64,000 bases of DNA. Source: Gemmatimonadota bacterium. GTDB lineage: Bacteria; Latescibacterota; UBA2968. The DNA lies in the NCBI GenBank assembly GCA_002727195.1, contig PBWH01000020.1, positions 48,136-112,135 of the forward strand, in the 5' to 3' direction. The position numbers and the translations under genes are program-made. Positions 16,852 through 25,924 of the stretch are shown piece by piece. Positions within the stretch are counted from its first letter, which is position 1; every line of letters starts with the position of its first letter. The notes under the pieces were generated by a model, which saw only the letters and a program-made list of their open reading frames with translations, did no database searches and was not told where the DNA came from.

Positions 16852-18018
16852 TTGTCTGAAGAACGAACGATTCTTGTAACGGGTGCGGATGGATACGTAG
16901 GGTGGCCGGCGGCGCTCAGGCTTGCCTCCCGATTTCCATCGGCGCGCGTGGTGGGTGTCGATCACATGGGGAGACGGCGGTGGGTCGAGGAATGTCAATC
17001 CGTGTCGATTCCCCCGATCGCTGAGGTGGAAGTCCGGCTGTCGGCCGCCCGACAGGCGGGATATACCAACCTGAGTTTCGTGGAGGGTGACCTCACGGAT
17101 CCGGTCTTCGTGAACGAACAGATCAGCGAACTCAAACCCGATACTATTGTTCACCTGGCCGCGCAGCCGTCAGCCCCGTACTCGGAACTCGACGGTGAGC
17201 ACGCCGCTTATACGCAGAAGAACAACAATGATTCTACCCGGAATCTTCTCTGGTCGATCCGTGAAAACGGGCTTGCCGACCGGACGCACTTTATCGAGAC
17301 GACCACGACTGGCGTGTATGGTGCGCCGGGCTTCGACATTCCGGAAGGTTTGCTGGATGTGACTACTCAGGGGGGGAGGGATAAGGTTCCCTATCCGGGC
17401 ATGGCCCGGTCGTGGTATCACATGAGCAAGTGCAACGATATCAACAATCTGCAGCTTTCGAACGTACAGTGGGGCCTGACGATCACCGACCTCAGGACCG
17501 CTATCGTGTTCGGAACCGAGACCGAGGACTCCGCGAAGTCATTGGATCTCAGGACCCGCTTCGACTTCGATTTCTTCTTCGGTATCGTGGTCAATCGGTT
17601 TTGCGCTATGGCGATCGGCAACTTCCCGATCGCGATTTATGGGAAAGGTGAACAGAGCAAGCCATACATTTCGTTGGAAGACTGTGTAGAGTCCATCGCC
17701 GGGGCGGTCGAACGGCCTGCTGACCCGGGAGACATGCGGATTCTGAACCAGGTCACGAAGGTGGAGAGTGTCTTGTCACTTGGCCAGACCATACGACGGG
17801 AGGCAGAATCACTTGGCCTGGATGTCACACTTGAGCACGTTCCCAATCCACGCATCGAGAATGAGACCCATCGGATGCAGATCGAGAACGGCGCCTTCCT
17901 GGACATCCTGGGCGATGTCCGCTGCACGATGGCCCAGGGCATCGTGCAGGCCCTGAAGGCGCTTCTCGAACACCGCGATACGCTCTTGAAGTATCGCGAC
18001 AGGTTCATGAAGGAATGA
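16852..18018 (+). CDS. NAD-dependent epimerase, UDP-sulfoquinovose synthase (SqdB)-like
   Basis: A 388-residue extended SDR beginning at a TTG (MSEERTILVTGADGYVGWPA). The GADGYVGW Rossmann loop, the VDHMGRRRWVEE segment, LAAQPSAPYS, the TTTTGVYG strand and the YHMSK catalytic pair are the order seen in SqdB/SQD1-type enzymes, which make UDP-sulfoquinovose from UDP-glucose and sulfite. The GW and SAPYS motifs are the best support. The family also contains relatives with other sugar nucleotides, so the sulfo reaction is not certain. It is preceded by a 78-base AT-rich gap. It overlaps the aminotransferase gene by 4 bases, so the two probably act in one nucleotide-sugar pathway. Confidence 0.72.
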   Translation: MSEERTILVTGADGYVGWPAALRLASRFPSARVVGVDHMGRRRWVEECQSVSIPPIAEVEVRLSAARQAGYTNLSFVEGDLTDPVFVNEQISELKPDTIVHLAAQPSAPYSELDGEHAAYTQKNNNDSTRNLLWSIRENGLADRTHFIETTTTGVYGAPGFDIPEGLLDVTTQGGRDKVPYPGMARSWYHMSKCNDINNLQLSNVQWGLTITDLRTAIVFGTETEDSAKSLDLRTRFDFDFFFGIVVNRFCAMAIGNFPIAIYGKGEQSKPYISLEDCVESIAGAVERPADPGDMRILNQVTKVESVLSLGQTIRREAESLGLDVTLEHVPNPRIENETHRMQIENGAFLDILGDVRCTMAQGIVQALKALLEHRDTLLKYRDRFMKE

Positions 18019-19130
18019 TCAGGGTCGCCAGACCGTCTGTCGGGGAGGAGGAGGCCGCTGCTGTACGAGAGGTTCTCCTGTCTGGCAAATTCGTCTCGGG
18101 AAGACGGGTTGAACAGTTTGAGCAGTCATTGGGCGAATACGTCGGGGCAGACCACGTGGTAGCGACCAACAGCGGGACATCTGCGCTTCACCTCGCACTT
18201 GTCGCGCTTGGGGTCGGGCCCGGCGATGAGGTTATCGTCCCCGCCGTTACGTTCTTCGCGACCGTCTCGTCCGTTCTTCAAGTGGGAGCCACGCCCGTCT
18301 TCGCCGACATCTCAGGCGAAACGTTGTGTTTGGATCCTGAGGATGTGTCCGCTCGGGTCACGCACCGTACGTGTGCGATTCTGTTCGTGCACCTGTTCGG
18401 GTGTCCTGGCCCGGTGGACGAGCTTACCCAACTCTGCCGCTCTCGCGGGATCAGACTGGTCGAAGACTGCGCCCAGGCGCACGGTGCCCGAACGGATGAA
18501 GGGCACGTCGGTACGATAGGCGACGTCGGGGCGTTCTCCTTCTTTGCCACAAAGAACATGACCACTGGCGAAGGTGGCGCACTGGTCACGAACGACCCGG
18601 CAATCGCGAACGACGCTCGGCTCAGGCGGAGTCACGGGATGACCAGCCGACACACCCACGAGGTCCTCGGGTACAATTATCGGATGACCGAGATCGCCGC
18701 CGCGATCGGTATTGCCCAACTCGACCGGCTCGACGAACTGAACCGTCGGCGAATCGACAACAGCAAAACACTTCAGGAGCGGTTGGGTGATGTGCCGTGG
18801 CTTCAGTTTCCGCAGGCACCGGTCTCCGGGCACGTCTACTTCTGGTGCCCCGTCCGGGTGAACCGGAAGCTTCTCGGTATGGAGACAACCGACTTGATCG
18901 ACCGATTGCGTGAAGACGGAGTCGAGTGCCGGAACCGCTATCTGGAGCCACTTTACCGACAGCCTGCACTGGCTGCCTATCGCCAGTCGGATGGAACTGC
19001 CTACGACACCTGTAATCTCCCCGTCTCAGAGGCGGCAGCCCCTGAATTGATCGGACTGCCAAATCACCCCGACCTGACAGACGACGAGATCGACACGGTT
19101 GTGACCATCATTCGAGGAATCTCGACGTGA
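18015..19130 (+). CDS. DegT/DnrJ/EryC1/StrS-family sugar aminotransferase
   Basis: A 371-residue PLP-dependent enzyme that transaminates keto-sugar nucleotides. The Schiff-base lysine is K180 in FFATKNMTTGEGG. The cofactor pocket motifs [32 protein letters not shown] and VEDCAQAHGA are all present. Length is standard. The start ATG at 18015 overlaps the preceding epimerase stop by 4 bases, and its own stop overlaps the next epimerase start, giving a coupled epimerase-aminotransferase-epimerase set. It would make an amino sugar for the repeat unit. The preferred substrate is unknown. Confidence 0.9.
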   Translation: MIRVARPSVGEEEAAAVREVLLSGKFVSGRRVEQFEQSLGEYVGADHVVATNSGTSALHLALVALGVGPGDEVIVPAVTFFATVSSVLQVGATPVFADISGETLCLDPEDVSARVTHRTCAILFVHLFGCPGPVDELTQLCRSRGIRLVEDCAQAHGARTDEGHVGTIGDVGAFSFFATKNMTTGEGGALVTNDPAIANDARLRRSHGMTSRHTHEVLGYNYRMTEIAAAIGIAQLDRLDELNRRRIDNSKTLQERLGDVPWLQFPQAPVSGHVYFWCPVRVNRKLLGMETTDLIDRLREDGVECRNRYLEPLYRQPALAAYRQSDGTAYDTCNLPVSEAAAPELIGLPNHPDLTDDEIDTVVTIIRGIST

Positions 19131-20137
19131 GTGACTCCAAACGTATTCTGGTGACAGGTGGAACCGGCTATATCGGCAATTTTGTTGTCGAGAAACTCCT
19201 GGCTCATGGTCACGAAGTCCGGGTGCTGGATTCCTGCATTTTCGGGGAAGCGGGGGTGGATCGGTTACGCGACAAACCCGGGCTGAGCCTGATCCCGGGC
19301 GATATCCGGCACATCGAGGATCTCGTGGTCGGGTTGAAGGGGTGTGATGTCTGCATTCACCTGGCCGCAATCGTCGGGGACAAGGCTTGCCAGATGAACC
19401 CTGACGCAACGCGAACGGTGAACGTAGAAGCTACCAAGGTTCTCGTCGAGCTGTGCAGACACTACGGGGTCAGGCGGCTGGTCTTCGCCTCGTCGTGCAG
19501 TGTGTATGGAGCGAACCGACAGGCCCTGTTGAATGAAGGGTCGGTTCTCAACCCACTATCGCTTTACGCGGAGACCCGTGTCGAGTCCGAGAACATCATC
19601 CTGAATGCGGCAGGTGGACTATTCGAGACATCGCCTGAAGGCGTGATCCCAACGATATTGAGGTTCGGAACGCTGTTCGGCTACTCTGCCCGGATGCGCT
19701 TCGACCTGGCGGTCAACATCCTGACGGCACGTGCGATAACAGAGGGTGTGATCCCGGTCTATGGCGGTGATCAATCGAGACCGTTTCTGCACGTGCAGGA
19801 TGCGGCCGATGCGGTCGTGACGGTGGCTCAGGCTTCGGAGGAGCTTGTCCGGCGACAGATCTTCAACGTCAGTGACGCCTCTCTTAACCTGCAAATCAAG
19901 GAAGTCGGGGCGTTGATCAGCGGTGAGTTCTCCGAGGCGAAGCTGGATTTCGTGCCGCATCAGGAAGACCACCGGAACTACACGGTGTCGTGCGAGAAGA
20001 TCAACGAGGTCCTCGGGTGGCAGACAACCCTTAGTCTAAAGGATGGCGTTGCCGAAATCGCAGATGCTTTTAAGGCTGGCGGCGTGAGCGACTACCGCGA
20101 GGACCACTACTACAACTCGAACTACGAGTATCTTTGA
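19127..20137 (+). CDS. NAD(P)-dependent sugar epimerase/dehydratase (extended SDR)
   Basis: A 336-residue enzyme starting at GTG 19127. The TGGTGYIGNFVV nucleotide loop and the FASSCSVYG strand are canonical. The catalytic tyrosine sits in SLYAETRVESE, so the usual YxxxK is YxxxR here. That variant is seen in some members of this subfamily, but it is worth noting. It overlaps the aminotransferase by 4 bases and would act on the same or a related nucleotide sugar. Substrate unknown. Confidence 0.82.
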   Translation: MSDSKRILVTGGTGYIGNFVVEKLLAHGHEVRVLDSCIFGEAGVDRLRDKPGLSLIPGDIRHIEDLVVGLKGCDVCIHLAAIVGDKACQMNPDATRTVNVEATKVLVELCRHYGVRRLVFASSCSVYGANRQALLNEGSVLNPLSLYAETRVESENIILNAAGGLFETSPEGVIPTILRFGTLFGYSARMRFDLAVNILTARAITEGVIPVYGGDQSRPFLHVQDAADAVVTVAQASEELVRRQIFNVSDASLNLQIKEVGALISGEFSEAKLDFVPHQEDHRNYTVSCEKINEVLGWQTTLSLKDGVAEIADAFKAGGVSDYREDHYYNSNYEYL

Positions 20138-20144
20138 TTGAGCG

Positions 20145-21185
20145 ATGGGATTCTGCCTGTATTCATCGTCAGACGTCGGATCCTGGCAACTCGCCTTTGA
20201 GGGGGTCGGTTCGCCAGGTGTTTACCACTCACCTGACTACGTTCGTCTGCTTGAGCAACACGGCTACGGGATCGCTGAACTATCGAGATGGGTTTCTGAA
20301 GAAGGCCAGGTCTACTACCCGTATTTCAAGCGCAAGGTCGAGGGAGCGGGAATCAAGAATCTCTGGGATATACAATCTTCTTGGTACTATGGAGGGCCAA
20401 TCGTAAAGGCCGCGGACAGCGCTGCTGAGAAATCGCTCCTACAGAACTTCCGTCAGGCCTTTTCTGAGCAATGTAGTCAAGCAAGGGTGGTCAGCGAGTT
20501 TGTCAGGTTCGACCCAAACTTAATGAATCACAGCGTATTCGAATCTGTTGAACGCGTCGATTTGAACAGAGAGACGGTATACGTCGACCTTGGCCGCTCA
20601 GAGGAGGATATTTGGGCTGAGCTCAAGAGCGAGAACCGAACGAGCATCCGGAAGGCGAGGAAAAGTGGCGTTAGCGTCGATGTAAGTCGATCTAAGACGG
20701 ACATCGTTCGGTTCGTCGAAATATATGAAGAAGAAATGTCCCGGAAGGGTGCATACAGTCATTACAATCTTGACCAGACTTTCTTCGAAGATCTCGTTGA
20801 GATGATTGGGAACCAGTTCGTGCTCATCTGCGGATCCGTAGAGGGAAGAATGGTTGGGGCGACGTTGTGCCTGTACGATGGCCATACCGCATACGATTTC
20901 CTGATGGCTTCCCTGCCAGACTATTGGGACATGAGGATCAACAATCTACTCATGTTCGAATCTATCGTCTGGGCAAAGCAGCACGGTCTTGATCGGTTCG
21001 ACCTTCAGGGAGGCAGAGAAGGGGTTTTCAGGTTCAAGGGCACGTTTTCGGACAGGCGGGCCGAGTTCTATACAGCGGGCATTGTTCACGATCGGTGTGC
21101 TTACGATTCGCTCTGTGCCTCCGCGGGTGCCCCTCCGGATTCCCAGGATTACTTTCCTGCCTATCGGAAAAGAGACTCTAACTGA
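20145..21185 (+). CDS. FemAB/GNAT-fold acyl- or aminoacyl-transferase
   Basis: A 346-residue protein with two GNAT-like halves. The second half shows NRTSIRKARKSGVSVDV, then CGSVEGRMVGATLCLYDG and a GLDRFDLQGGREGVFRFKGTF-type ending (about 280-300), as in FemAB-related proteins of exopolysaccharide clusters. FemAB proteins add amino acids or acyl groups to cell-wall or sugar amines. Coming just after an aminotransferase and two epimerases, N-acylation of the amino sugar is a reasonable inference. Base composition looks lower in GC than its neighbours by eye, a hint of separate origin. Confidence 0.7.
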   Translation: MGFCLYSSSDVGSWQLAFEGVGSPGVYHSPDYVRLLEQHGYGIAELSRWVSEEGQVYYPYFKRKVEGAGIKNLWDIQSSWYYGGPIVKAADSAAEKSLLQNFRQAFSEQCSQARVVSEFVRFDPNLMNHSVFESVERVDLNRETVYVDLGRSEEDIWAELKSENRTSIRKARKSGVSVDVSRSKTDIVRFVEIYEEEMSRKGAYSHYNLDQTFFEDLVEMIGNQFVLICGSVEGRMVGATLCLYDGHTAYDFLMASLPDYWDMRINNLLMFESIVWAKQHGLDRFDLQGGREGVFRFKGTFSDRRAEFYTAGIVHDRCAYDSLCASAGAPPDSQDYFPAYRKRDSN

Positions 21186-21877
21186 TGGCTGAGGTTGCCG
21201 TTCTGACCGAAGCGCTCAACGAGGCCAAGGGGCTCAGGGAGGTCCTTACCCGAGTCCCTGGTGGTTATGACGTTTACCTCGTCGACGATGGATCGACTGA
21301 CGACACGGGAACTGTCGCCGAAGCCTGCGGCGCGAAGGTTATTCGCCACTCGGTGAATCTGGGCCAGGGGTTGGCGTTTGCCACGGGGATGCGAACAATA
21401 CTGGGCGGCGGCTACGATTACGCAGTTCACCTCGACAGCGACGGACAGCACGACCCTGCCGATATCCCCCGATTTGTGAAGGCGCTCGACGAGACCGGCC
21501 TGGACCTGATCGCTGGATCCCGGATTTTGGGCGGGCACGATCGTACAACTGTGCTGAGAGGACTAGGGCTCCCGGTTCTGACGAGGGTGGTCAATCGAAT
21601 CACTGGCTACGACCAAACCGATGTCATGTGCGGGTTCAGAGGCTACAGGGTCGAGGCCATGCGGCGAGTGATTGGCTCTTTCGACGACTATTATCACCCG
21701 CAGTACAATGCGGTCGAGATGTTTATCCGTTTCTCACGATTGGGAATCTCCGTGGGCGAGATTCCGGTGCACGTGCACAAGCGGACGCAAGGCCACTCAT
21801 ACAAGGGTGAGATCCGATACGGGGTAAACGTGTTTGTCGGGATGATGCGGGCCTTCCTCCAGCGAGGTCGTTCATGA
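21185..21877 (+). CDS. Family 2 glycosyltransferase (dolichyl-phosphate-mannose-synthase-like)
   Basis: A 230-residue GT-A enzyme without membrane helices. YLVDDGSTDDT and the metal-binding HLDSDGQHDP are the standard GT2 motifs. It resembles polyprenyl-phosphate glycosyltransferases. It overlaps the FemAB-like gene stop by one base and the following DUF2304 gene by 4 bases. GT2 plus DUF2304 is a recurrent pair, so the DUF2304 protein is probably its membrane partner. It likely makes a polyprenyl-phosphate-linked sugar used by the membrane GT39-like proteins nearby. Confidence 0.87.
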   Translation: MAEVAVLTEALNEAKGLREVLTRVPGGYDVYLVDDGSTDDTGTVAEACGAKVIRHSVNLGQGLAFATGMRTILGGGYDYAVHLDSDGQHDPADIPRFVKALDETGLDLIAGSRILGGHDRTTVLRGLGLPVLTRVVNRITGYDQTDVMCGFRGYRVEAMRRVIGSFDDYYHPQYNAVEMFIRFSRLGISVGEIPVHVHKRTQGHSYKGEIRYGVNVFVGMMRAFLQRGRS

Positions 21878-22254
21878 AGACGATGTCCATCGTGATCGCG
21901 GCGATCAGCCTGGCCGTCCTGGTCCGAAACACCTACTACGTCAGGTCCGGCCGGATGTCCTTCCGGCAAGCGCTCATCTGGTTCGTCATCTGGGTATCCG
22001 TAGGCTATGGCGCTCTGAATCCCTCCGTTTTGGACCGGTTCCTCTCCCTGGTTGCGATGGAAGATCGAATGGTCTTCCTGTTTGTCGTGTCCAACCTTGT
22101 TCTCTTCGTGCTGACCTACTATCTCTATGTCGGTCAGAAGCGTTCAGAGCGGACTATTGCCAGGCTCGTCCAGGAGCTCTCGCTGGTCCGATACGACCTG
22201 GAGTCGCAGCGGAAGCGCGAGGTAGCAGCCTCGGGAACGGACGAGTCCGGGTGA
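21874..22254 (+). CDS. DUF2304 small membrane protein
   Basis: A 126-residue protein with three membrane segments (about residues 4-20, 35-50 and 65-90) and a charged helical tail. This is the layout of DUF2304 proteins, which sit next to GT2 glycosyltransferases, as here. A role anchoring or assisting the GT2 enzyme is likely. It overlaps the genes on both sides by 4 bases. Confidence 0.75.
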   Translation: MKTMSIVIAAISLAVLVRNTYYVRSGRMSFRQALIWFVIWVSVGYGALNPSVLDRFLSLVAMEDRMVFLFVVSNLVLFVLTYYLYVGQKRSERTIARLVQELSLVRYDLESQRKREVAASGTDESG

Positions 22255-23960
22255 ACATCCTCGGTATTCACAACTCTGGACTGCTTTCGTCGGCGGCCCT
22301 GATCCAGGATGGACGTATCACGGCCGCGATTCCCGAGGAACGTCTCGATCGGAAAAAGATGTCTCGAGGGTTTCCTTCCAGGGCGCTCGAGTTCTGTCTG
22401 GAGTCCGCCGACCTTTCGTTCGAGGACATCGATTTAGTCGCTGTCGGCTGGAACCCTGGTATAAACGTTCTGTCCAGATATCGTGGCGGCTTTGCCGAGC
22501 GCGTCCGTTATTCTGGTGAGTGGCTCTATTCAGTGCCGAACCACCTGAGCGATTACGTCTCCTGGCCCGATTCGGGTGCGACCGAACAGGTGTTCCAGAC
22601 CGGTGGCGACGCGCTTCGGATCAAGTATGTTTCCCACCACGATGCGCACGCGGCCCTCGCTTACTATACCTCGCCCTTCGATGCGTCCGCCATCCTGACG
22701 GTGGATGCGTATGGTGAGCGCCACTCTACCACGTGGAAGGAGGCGACGGCGGACGGAATCCAGACGTACCAGACGCTCGATTTCCCACAGTCTGTGGGCA
22801 GTCTCTACGCGGCGTTTACCGAGCATCTCGGGTTCAGACCCTTCCACGACGAGTGGAAAGTGATGGGGTTGAGTGCTTATGGAGATCCAGGTCGGTTCCG
22901 AGAGGCATTTGCCGCGCTGGTCTCGACGGAGGTGAACCCGTTCGAACTGGACCTGACGTGCTTCAATCATTTCAGTTTCGACACGGATGGTCTCCTGTCA
23001 GAGAAGGGAAGAAGCTTGTTTTGTGAGCGACGGAGAAGAGATGATCCGATCGAATCCGTACATCAGGACCTTGCCGCGGCACTCCAGGAGATAACGGAGC
23101 AGGTGCTGTTAAGGTGTGTGAACGACCTGCACGGGATGAAGCCGTCGTGCAACGTTTGCCTGTCAGGCGGAGCGATCATGAACTCCGTGTTCAACGGGAA
23201 GGTGAGGTCGAAGGGACCTTTCGATCGGGTGCACATACCGTTTTCTCCGGATGATTGCGGGAACAGTATCGGGGCCGCCCTTTGGGCGTACCACCGTGAA
23301 AACCCCTCAGCGGATCGTCTCTCTTACCCGGTGATGCCCTATCTGGGAAGGGCGTGGAGCAACGAGGAGGTCGAGGCTGCGCTGAAGACCGCGCGACTCG
23401 CGTTCCGGAAGTCGACCCGGTGTGCCGAGGAGACTGCGGAATTACTCGCATCCGGCGCCATCGTCGGGTGGTTTCAGGGCCGGTCGGAGTTTGGCCAGCG
23501 GGCTCTGGGTAACCGCTCGATCCTGGCTGATCCTCGCGCAGTCGAGATGCGCGATCGGGTCAATTCCGCCGTCAAATTTCGCGAGGCGTTCAGGCCTTTC
23601 GCTCCCGCGGTCACAGAGGAGGCGATGGATCGCTACTTCGTGTCTGACGGTAATCCGGTTTACTACATGGAGCGGGTCTGCCCTGCCACGTCGGAGGCCA
23701 GGCAGTCCGTTCCGGCAGTGGTTCACCAGGATGGCTCCGCCCGTGTACAGACGGTGACCAGAGAGACGAACGCCACGTTCTACGGACTCCTCGAAGCATT
23801 CGGGGCGTTGACGGGAATCCCTGTTCTCATGAACACGTCGTTCAACGTGCAGGGCGAACCGATCGTAGAGAGACCGCTTGACGCGGTGCGGACATTCTAC
23901 TCGACAGGTCTCGATGCGCTGGTCATTGGACCCTTCATCCTTCAGAAGAGCACGACATGA
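22251..23960 (+). CDS. Second NodU-family carbamoyltransferase
   Basis: A 569-residue protein from a GTG start. It has HHDAH at 129-133, [29 protein letters not shown] and [12 protein letters not shown], so both the Kae1-like and C-terminal carbamoyl-phosphate domains are present. The N-terminus reads HNSG where the first enzyme has HD. It is clearly diverged from the 9853 gene, so it is an independent paralogue with its own acceptor. It lacks SxtJ/DUF5989 partners. It is coupled to DUF2304 upstream and a SPASM radical SAM gene downstream. Confidence 0.88.
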   Translation: MNILGIHNSGLLSSAALIQDGRITAAIPEERLDRKKMSRGFPSRALEFCLESADLSFEDIDLVAVGWNPGINVLSRYRGGFAERVRYSGEWLYSVPNHLSDYVSWPDSGATEQVFQTGGDALRIKYVSHHDAHAALAYYTSPFDASAILTVDAYGERHSTTWKEATADGIQTYQTLDFPQSVGSLYAAFTEHLGFRPFHDEWKVMGLSAYGDPGRFREAFAALVSTEVNPFELDLTCFNHFSFDTDGLLSEKGRSLFCERRRRDDPIESVHQDLAAALQEITEQVLLRCVNDLHGMKPSCNVCLSGGAIMNSVFNGKVRSKGPFDRVHIPFSPDDCGNSIGAALWAYHRENPSADRLSYPVMPYLGRAWSNEEVEAALKTARLAFRKSTRCAEETAELLASGAIVGWFQGRSEFGQRALGNRSILADPRAVEMRDRVNSAVKFREAFRPFAPAVTEEAMDRYFVSDGNPVYYMERVCPATSEARQSVPAVVHQDGSARVQTVTRETNATFYGLLEAFGALTGIPVLMNTSFNVQGEPIVERPLDAVRTFYSTGLDALVIGPFILQKSTT

Positions 23961-25021
23961 TTTCGAAGTATCTCAAGATTCCGTCCCTCATCGGTCCGAA
24001 CACGTTCGATCTCGGGCATTTCCGTAATCGGCTTCAGTTGGTACGTGACTACGCGGAGCGGACCACCGTCACCCGTGGATTCCCGACGATTGTCGAGTTC
24101 GAGGTGTCCAGTCGTTGTAACATGTCCTGCGTCATGTGTCCACGCGAGAATGTGAACGTGGAACAGCACATGGATCTGGATCTATACAAACGATGCGTGG
24201 ATCAGATTGCTGGGCGGGCGGAGATGGTTATTCTCCACGCCAGCGGAGAGCCGCTGCTCCATCCCGATATTTGTGAGATGATCCGGTATTGTTCGGATCG
24301 GGGAGTCGGAACCTGGCTCTCTACCAACGCGATGTTGCTCGACGAGAAGCGATCGATCGAACTGATGGAAAGCGGCCTCGATTCGCTCGTGATCGCGATC
24401 GACGGGGACACCAAGGAGACCTACGAACGGATCCGGGTGCACGGCGTGTTCGAAACGGTCGTTGCGAATGCCGAGCGGTTCCTCAAGCTGCGTCGTCAGC
24501 GGAAGTCGAATATCATGGCGACCGTTCAGTTCATCGAGATGGAGGAGAATCGGCAGGAGGCCGATGCTTTCTTGGCCCGTTGGGGCCGCTATGAAGATGT
24601 GAACGTTTTTGTCAAGGCGATCGTCAACTGGTTCACGGACGACAGTGATCTGGTTCCTCATCCGGAATTCTCCGAGGTGGGCAACAGCCTCAGGTATCCG
24701 GATCTGGTCTGCGATCGGCCCTGGTTCTGGATGATCGTGAAGAGCACGGGGCTTGTCCCGCTGTGCGCACACGACATCCCACCGGACTATGTGATAGGTG
24801 ATGCGAATATGCAGTCGCTCGACGACATCTGGAACTCGGAGCAGATGCGGTCCTACCGGGAGATGGTGGCGAAGGGGAAGCCATACCATCCCTTGTGCAA
24901 GTCCTGCGACTACTGCCCGGCGCGCCCGCACACGACGACAGGGAATCTGGCGCTGGCGTCGCTGGACATGCTGTCCGTTGCGAAGATCCTGTTTTCGGTG
25001 GGCTACAAGAAGGTGGGATAG
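23957..25021 (+). CDS. Radical SAM/SPASM-domain protein
   Basis: A 354-residue enzyme. The radical SAM iron-sulfur motif is C54-x3-C58-x2-C61 (CNMSCVMC). A C-terminal SPASM-type cysteine set follows (LVPLCAHD and HPLCKSCDYC), which ligates auxiliary clusters. There is no B12-binding domain. Relatives modify peptides, sugars or small metabolites. In polysaccharide clusters some act as dehydrogenases, but the substrate here is unknown. It overlaps the carbamoyltransferase stop by 4 bases. Confidence 0.85.
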   Translation: MISKYLKIPSLIGPNTFDLGHFRNRLQLVRDYAERTTVTRGFPTIVEFEVSSRCNMSCVMCPRENVNVEQHMDLDLYKRCVDQIAGRAEMVILHASGEPLLHPDICEMIRYCSDRGVGTWLSTNAMLLDEKRSIELMESGLDSLVIAIDGDTKETYERIRVHGVFETVVANAERFLKLRRQRKSNIMATVQFIEMEENRQEADAFLARWGRYEDVNVFVKAIVNWFTDDSDLVPHPEFSEVGNSLRYPDLVCDRPWFWMIVKSTGLVPLCAHDIPPDYVIGDANMQSLDDIWNSEQMRSYREMVAKGKPYHPLCKSCDYCPARPHTTTGNLALASLDMLSVAKILFSVGYKKVG

Positions 25022-25024
25022 ACG

Positions 25025-25924
25025 GTGACGACCAAGCTTCTGACGACTCGCACGCTCCTATGGATACTGGGAGCGTGCGTTTTCTTTGTTCTGTTCAAGA
25101 CCTATGAGGCCGATCCTCGGACAGTGTGGTCTGCGCTGACGCTGGCCGACGTTTGGATTCTCCTATTCGCGGCGCTCGTGCAGTCAACCGTGCCTTTCCT
25201 GCGGGCAGGTCGCTGGATGCGGTTGCGTTGCTCACGATCAGATCACATTACGTTCGGCTCAGCTCTTGCGGTCACCTCCGCGAGCGCTGTGGTGGCATCG
25301 ATCACGCCCGCTCGCTTGGGAGAAGCGAGTCGGTTGGCCATGAAAGGTGAGAGCGGGCGGAGAGCGTTACCCGACTTGACCGCCGAATACTTCGCGGATG
25401 GCTGGATCCTGCTTGTCCTGGCGCTGAGCTTCGGGGGTGTAGAGGGTAAGCTCGTCAGTCTTCCCGTTGCCCTTGCTCTGGGGTTGGTCCTCGTCGGTGT
25501 CGCCCCCCATGTCTATGCGCTTGCGCCTCGAGTTCTCAAACTGCTTCCCTTCAATAGGGTCAGGGCGTATCTGGACGAGGCGAAGATCGGGGAGGCGACG
25601 CCATGGATCAGTGTTCTGGTTTATGGGTTTGGCATTCACGTCGTCACATTCGGATCTGCTGTTCTGGCCTTTGATGCGCTCAGTAGTGAGGTCCCGACTT
25701 TGACCTTGATCAAGGGTCTGGTTATCGGGCAGTTGGTCGGCATCTTCTCGCTCCTTCCGATGGGATTCGGAACCCGTGAAGCCGGCGTCGCCGGTGTCCT
25801 GGCGCTCGCCGACTACTCCGGTGAGGACATTCTTGCGGCCCTCGTTTGCCACCGTGTCATCACCACGTTCGTGGTCGCTGCTTTCGGGGTTCTGTCTATT
25901 CGTTCTCTGGCGAGGTCATCGTGA
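25025..25924 (+). CDS. LPG-synthase-type membrane protein (UPF0104/AglD-like)
   Basis: A 299-residue protein with about 7-8 membrane segments from a GTG start. TPARLGEASRLA and FGTREAG in loops are hallmarks of the lysylphosphatidylglycerol synthase transmembrane-region/AglD family. In glycan clusters these proteins are thought to flip lipid-linked sugars across the membrane. It follows the GT2/DUF2304 pair closely, so moving the polyprenyl-phosphate sugar is a reasonable inference. Confidence 0.78.
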   Translation: MTTKLLTTRTLLWILGACVFFVLFKTYEADPRTVWSALTLADVWILLFAALVQSTVPFLRAGRWMRLRCSRSDHITFGSALAVTSASAVVASITPARLGEASRLAMKGESGRRALPDLTAEYFADGWILLVLALSFGGVEGKLVSLPVALALGLVLVGVAPHVYALAPRVLKLLPFNRVRAYLDEAKIGEATPWISVLVYGFGIHVVTFGSAVLAFDALSSEVPTLTLIKGLVIGQLVGIFSLLPMGFGTREAGVAGVLALADYSGEDILAALVCHRVITTFVVAAFGVLSIRSLARSS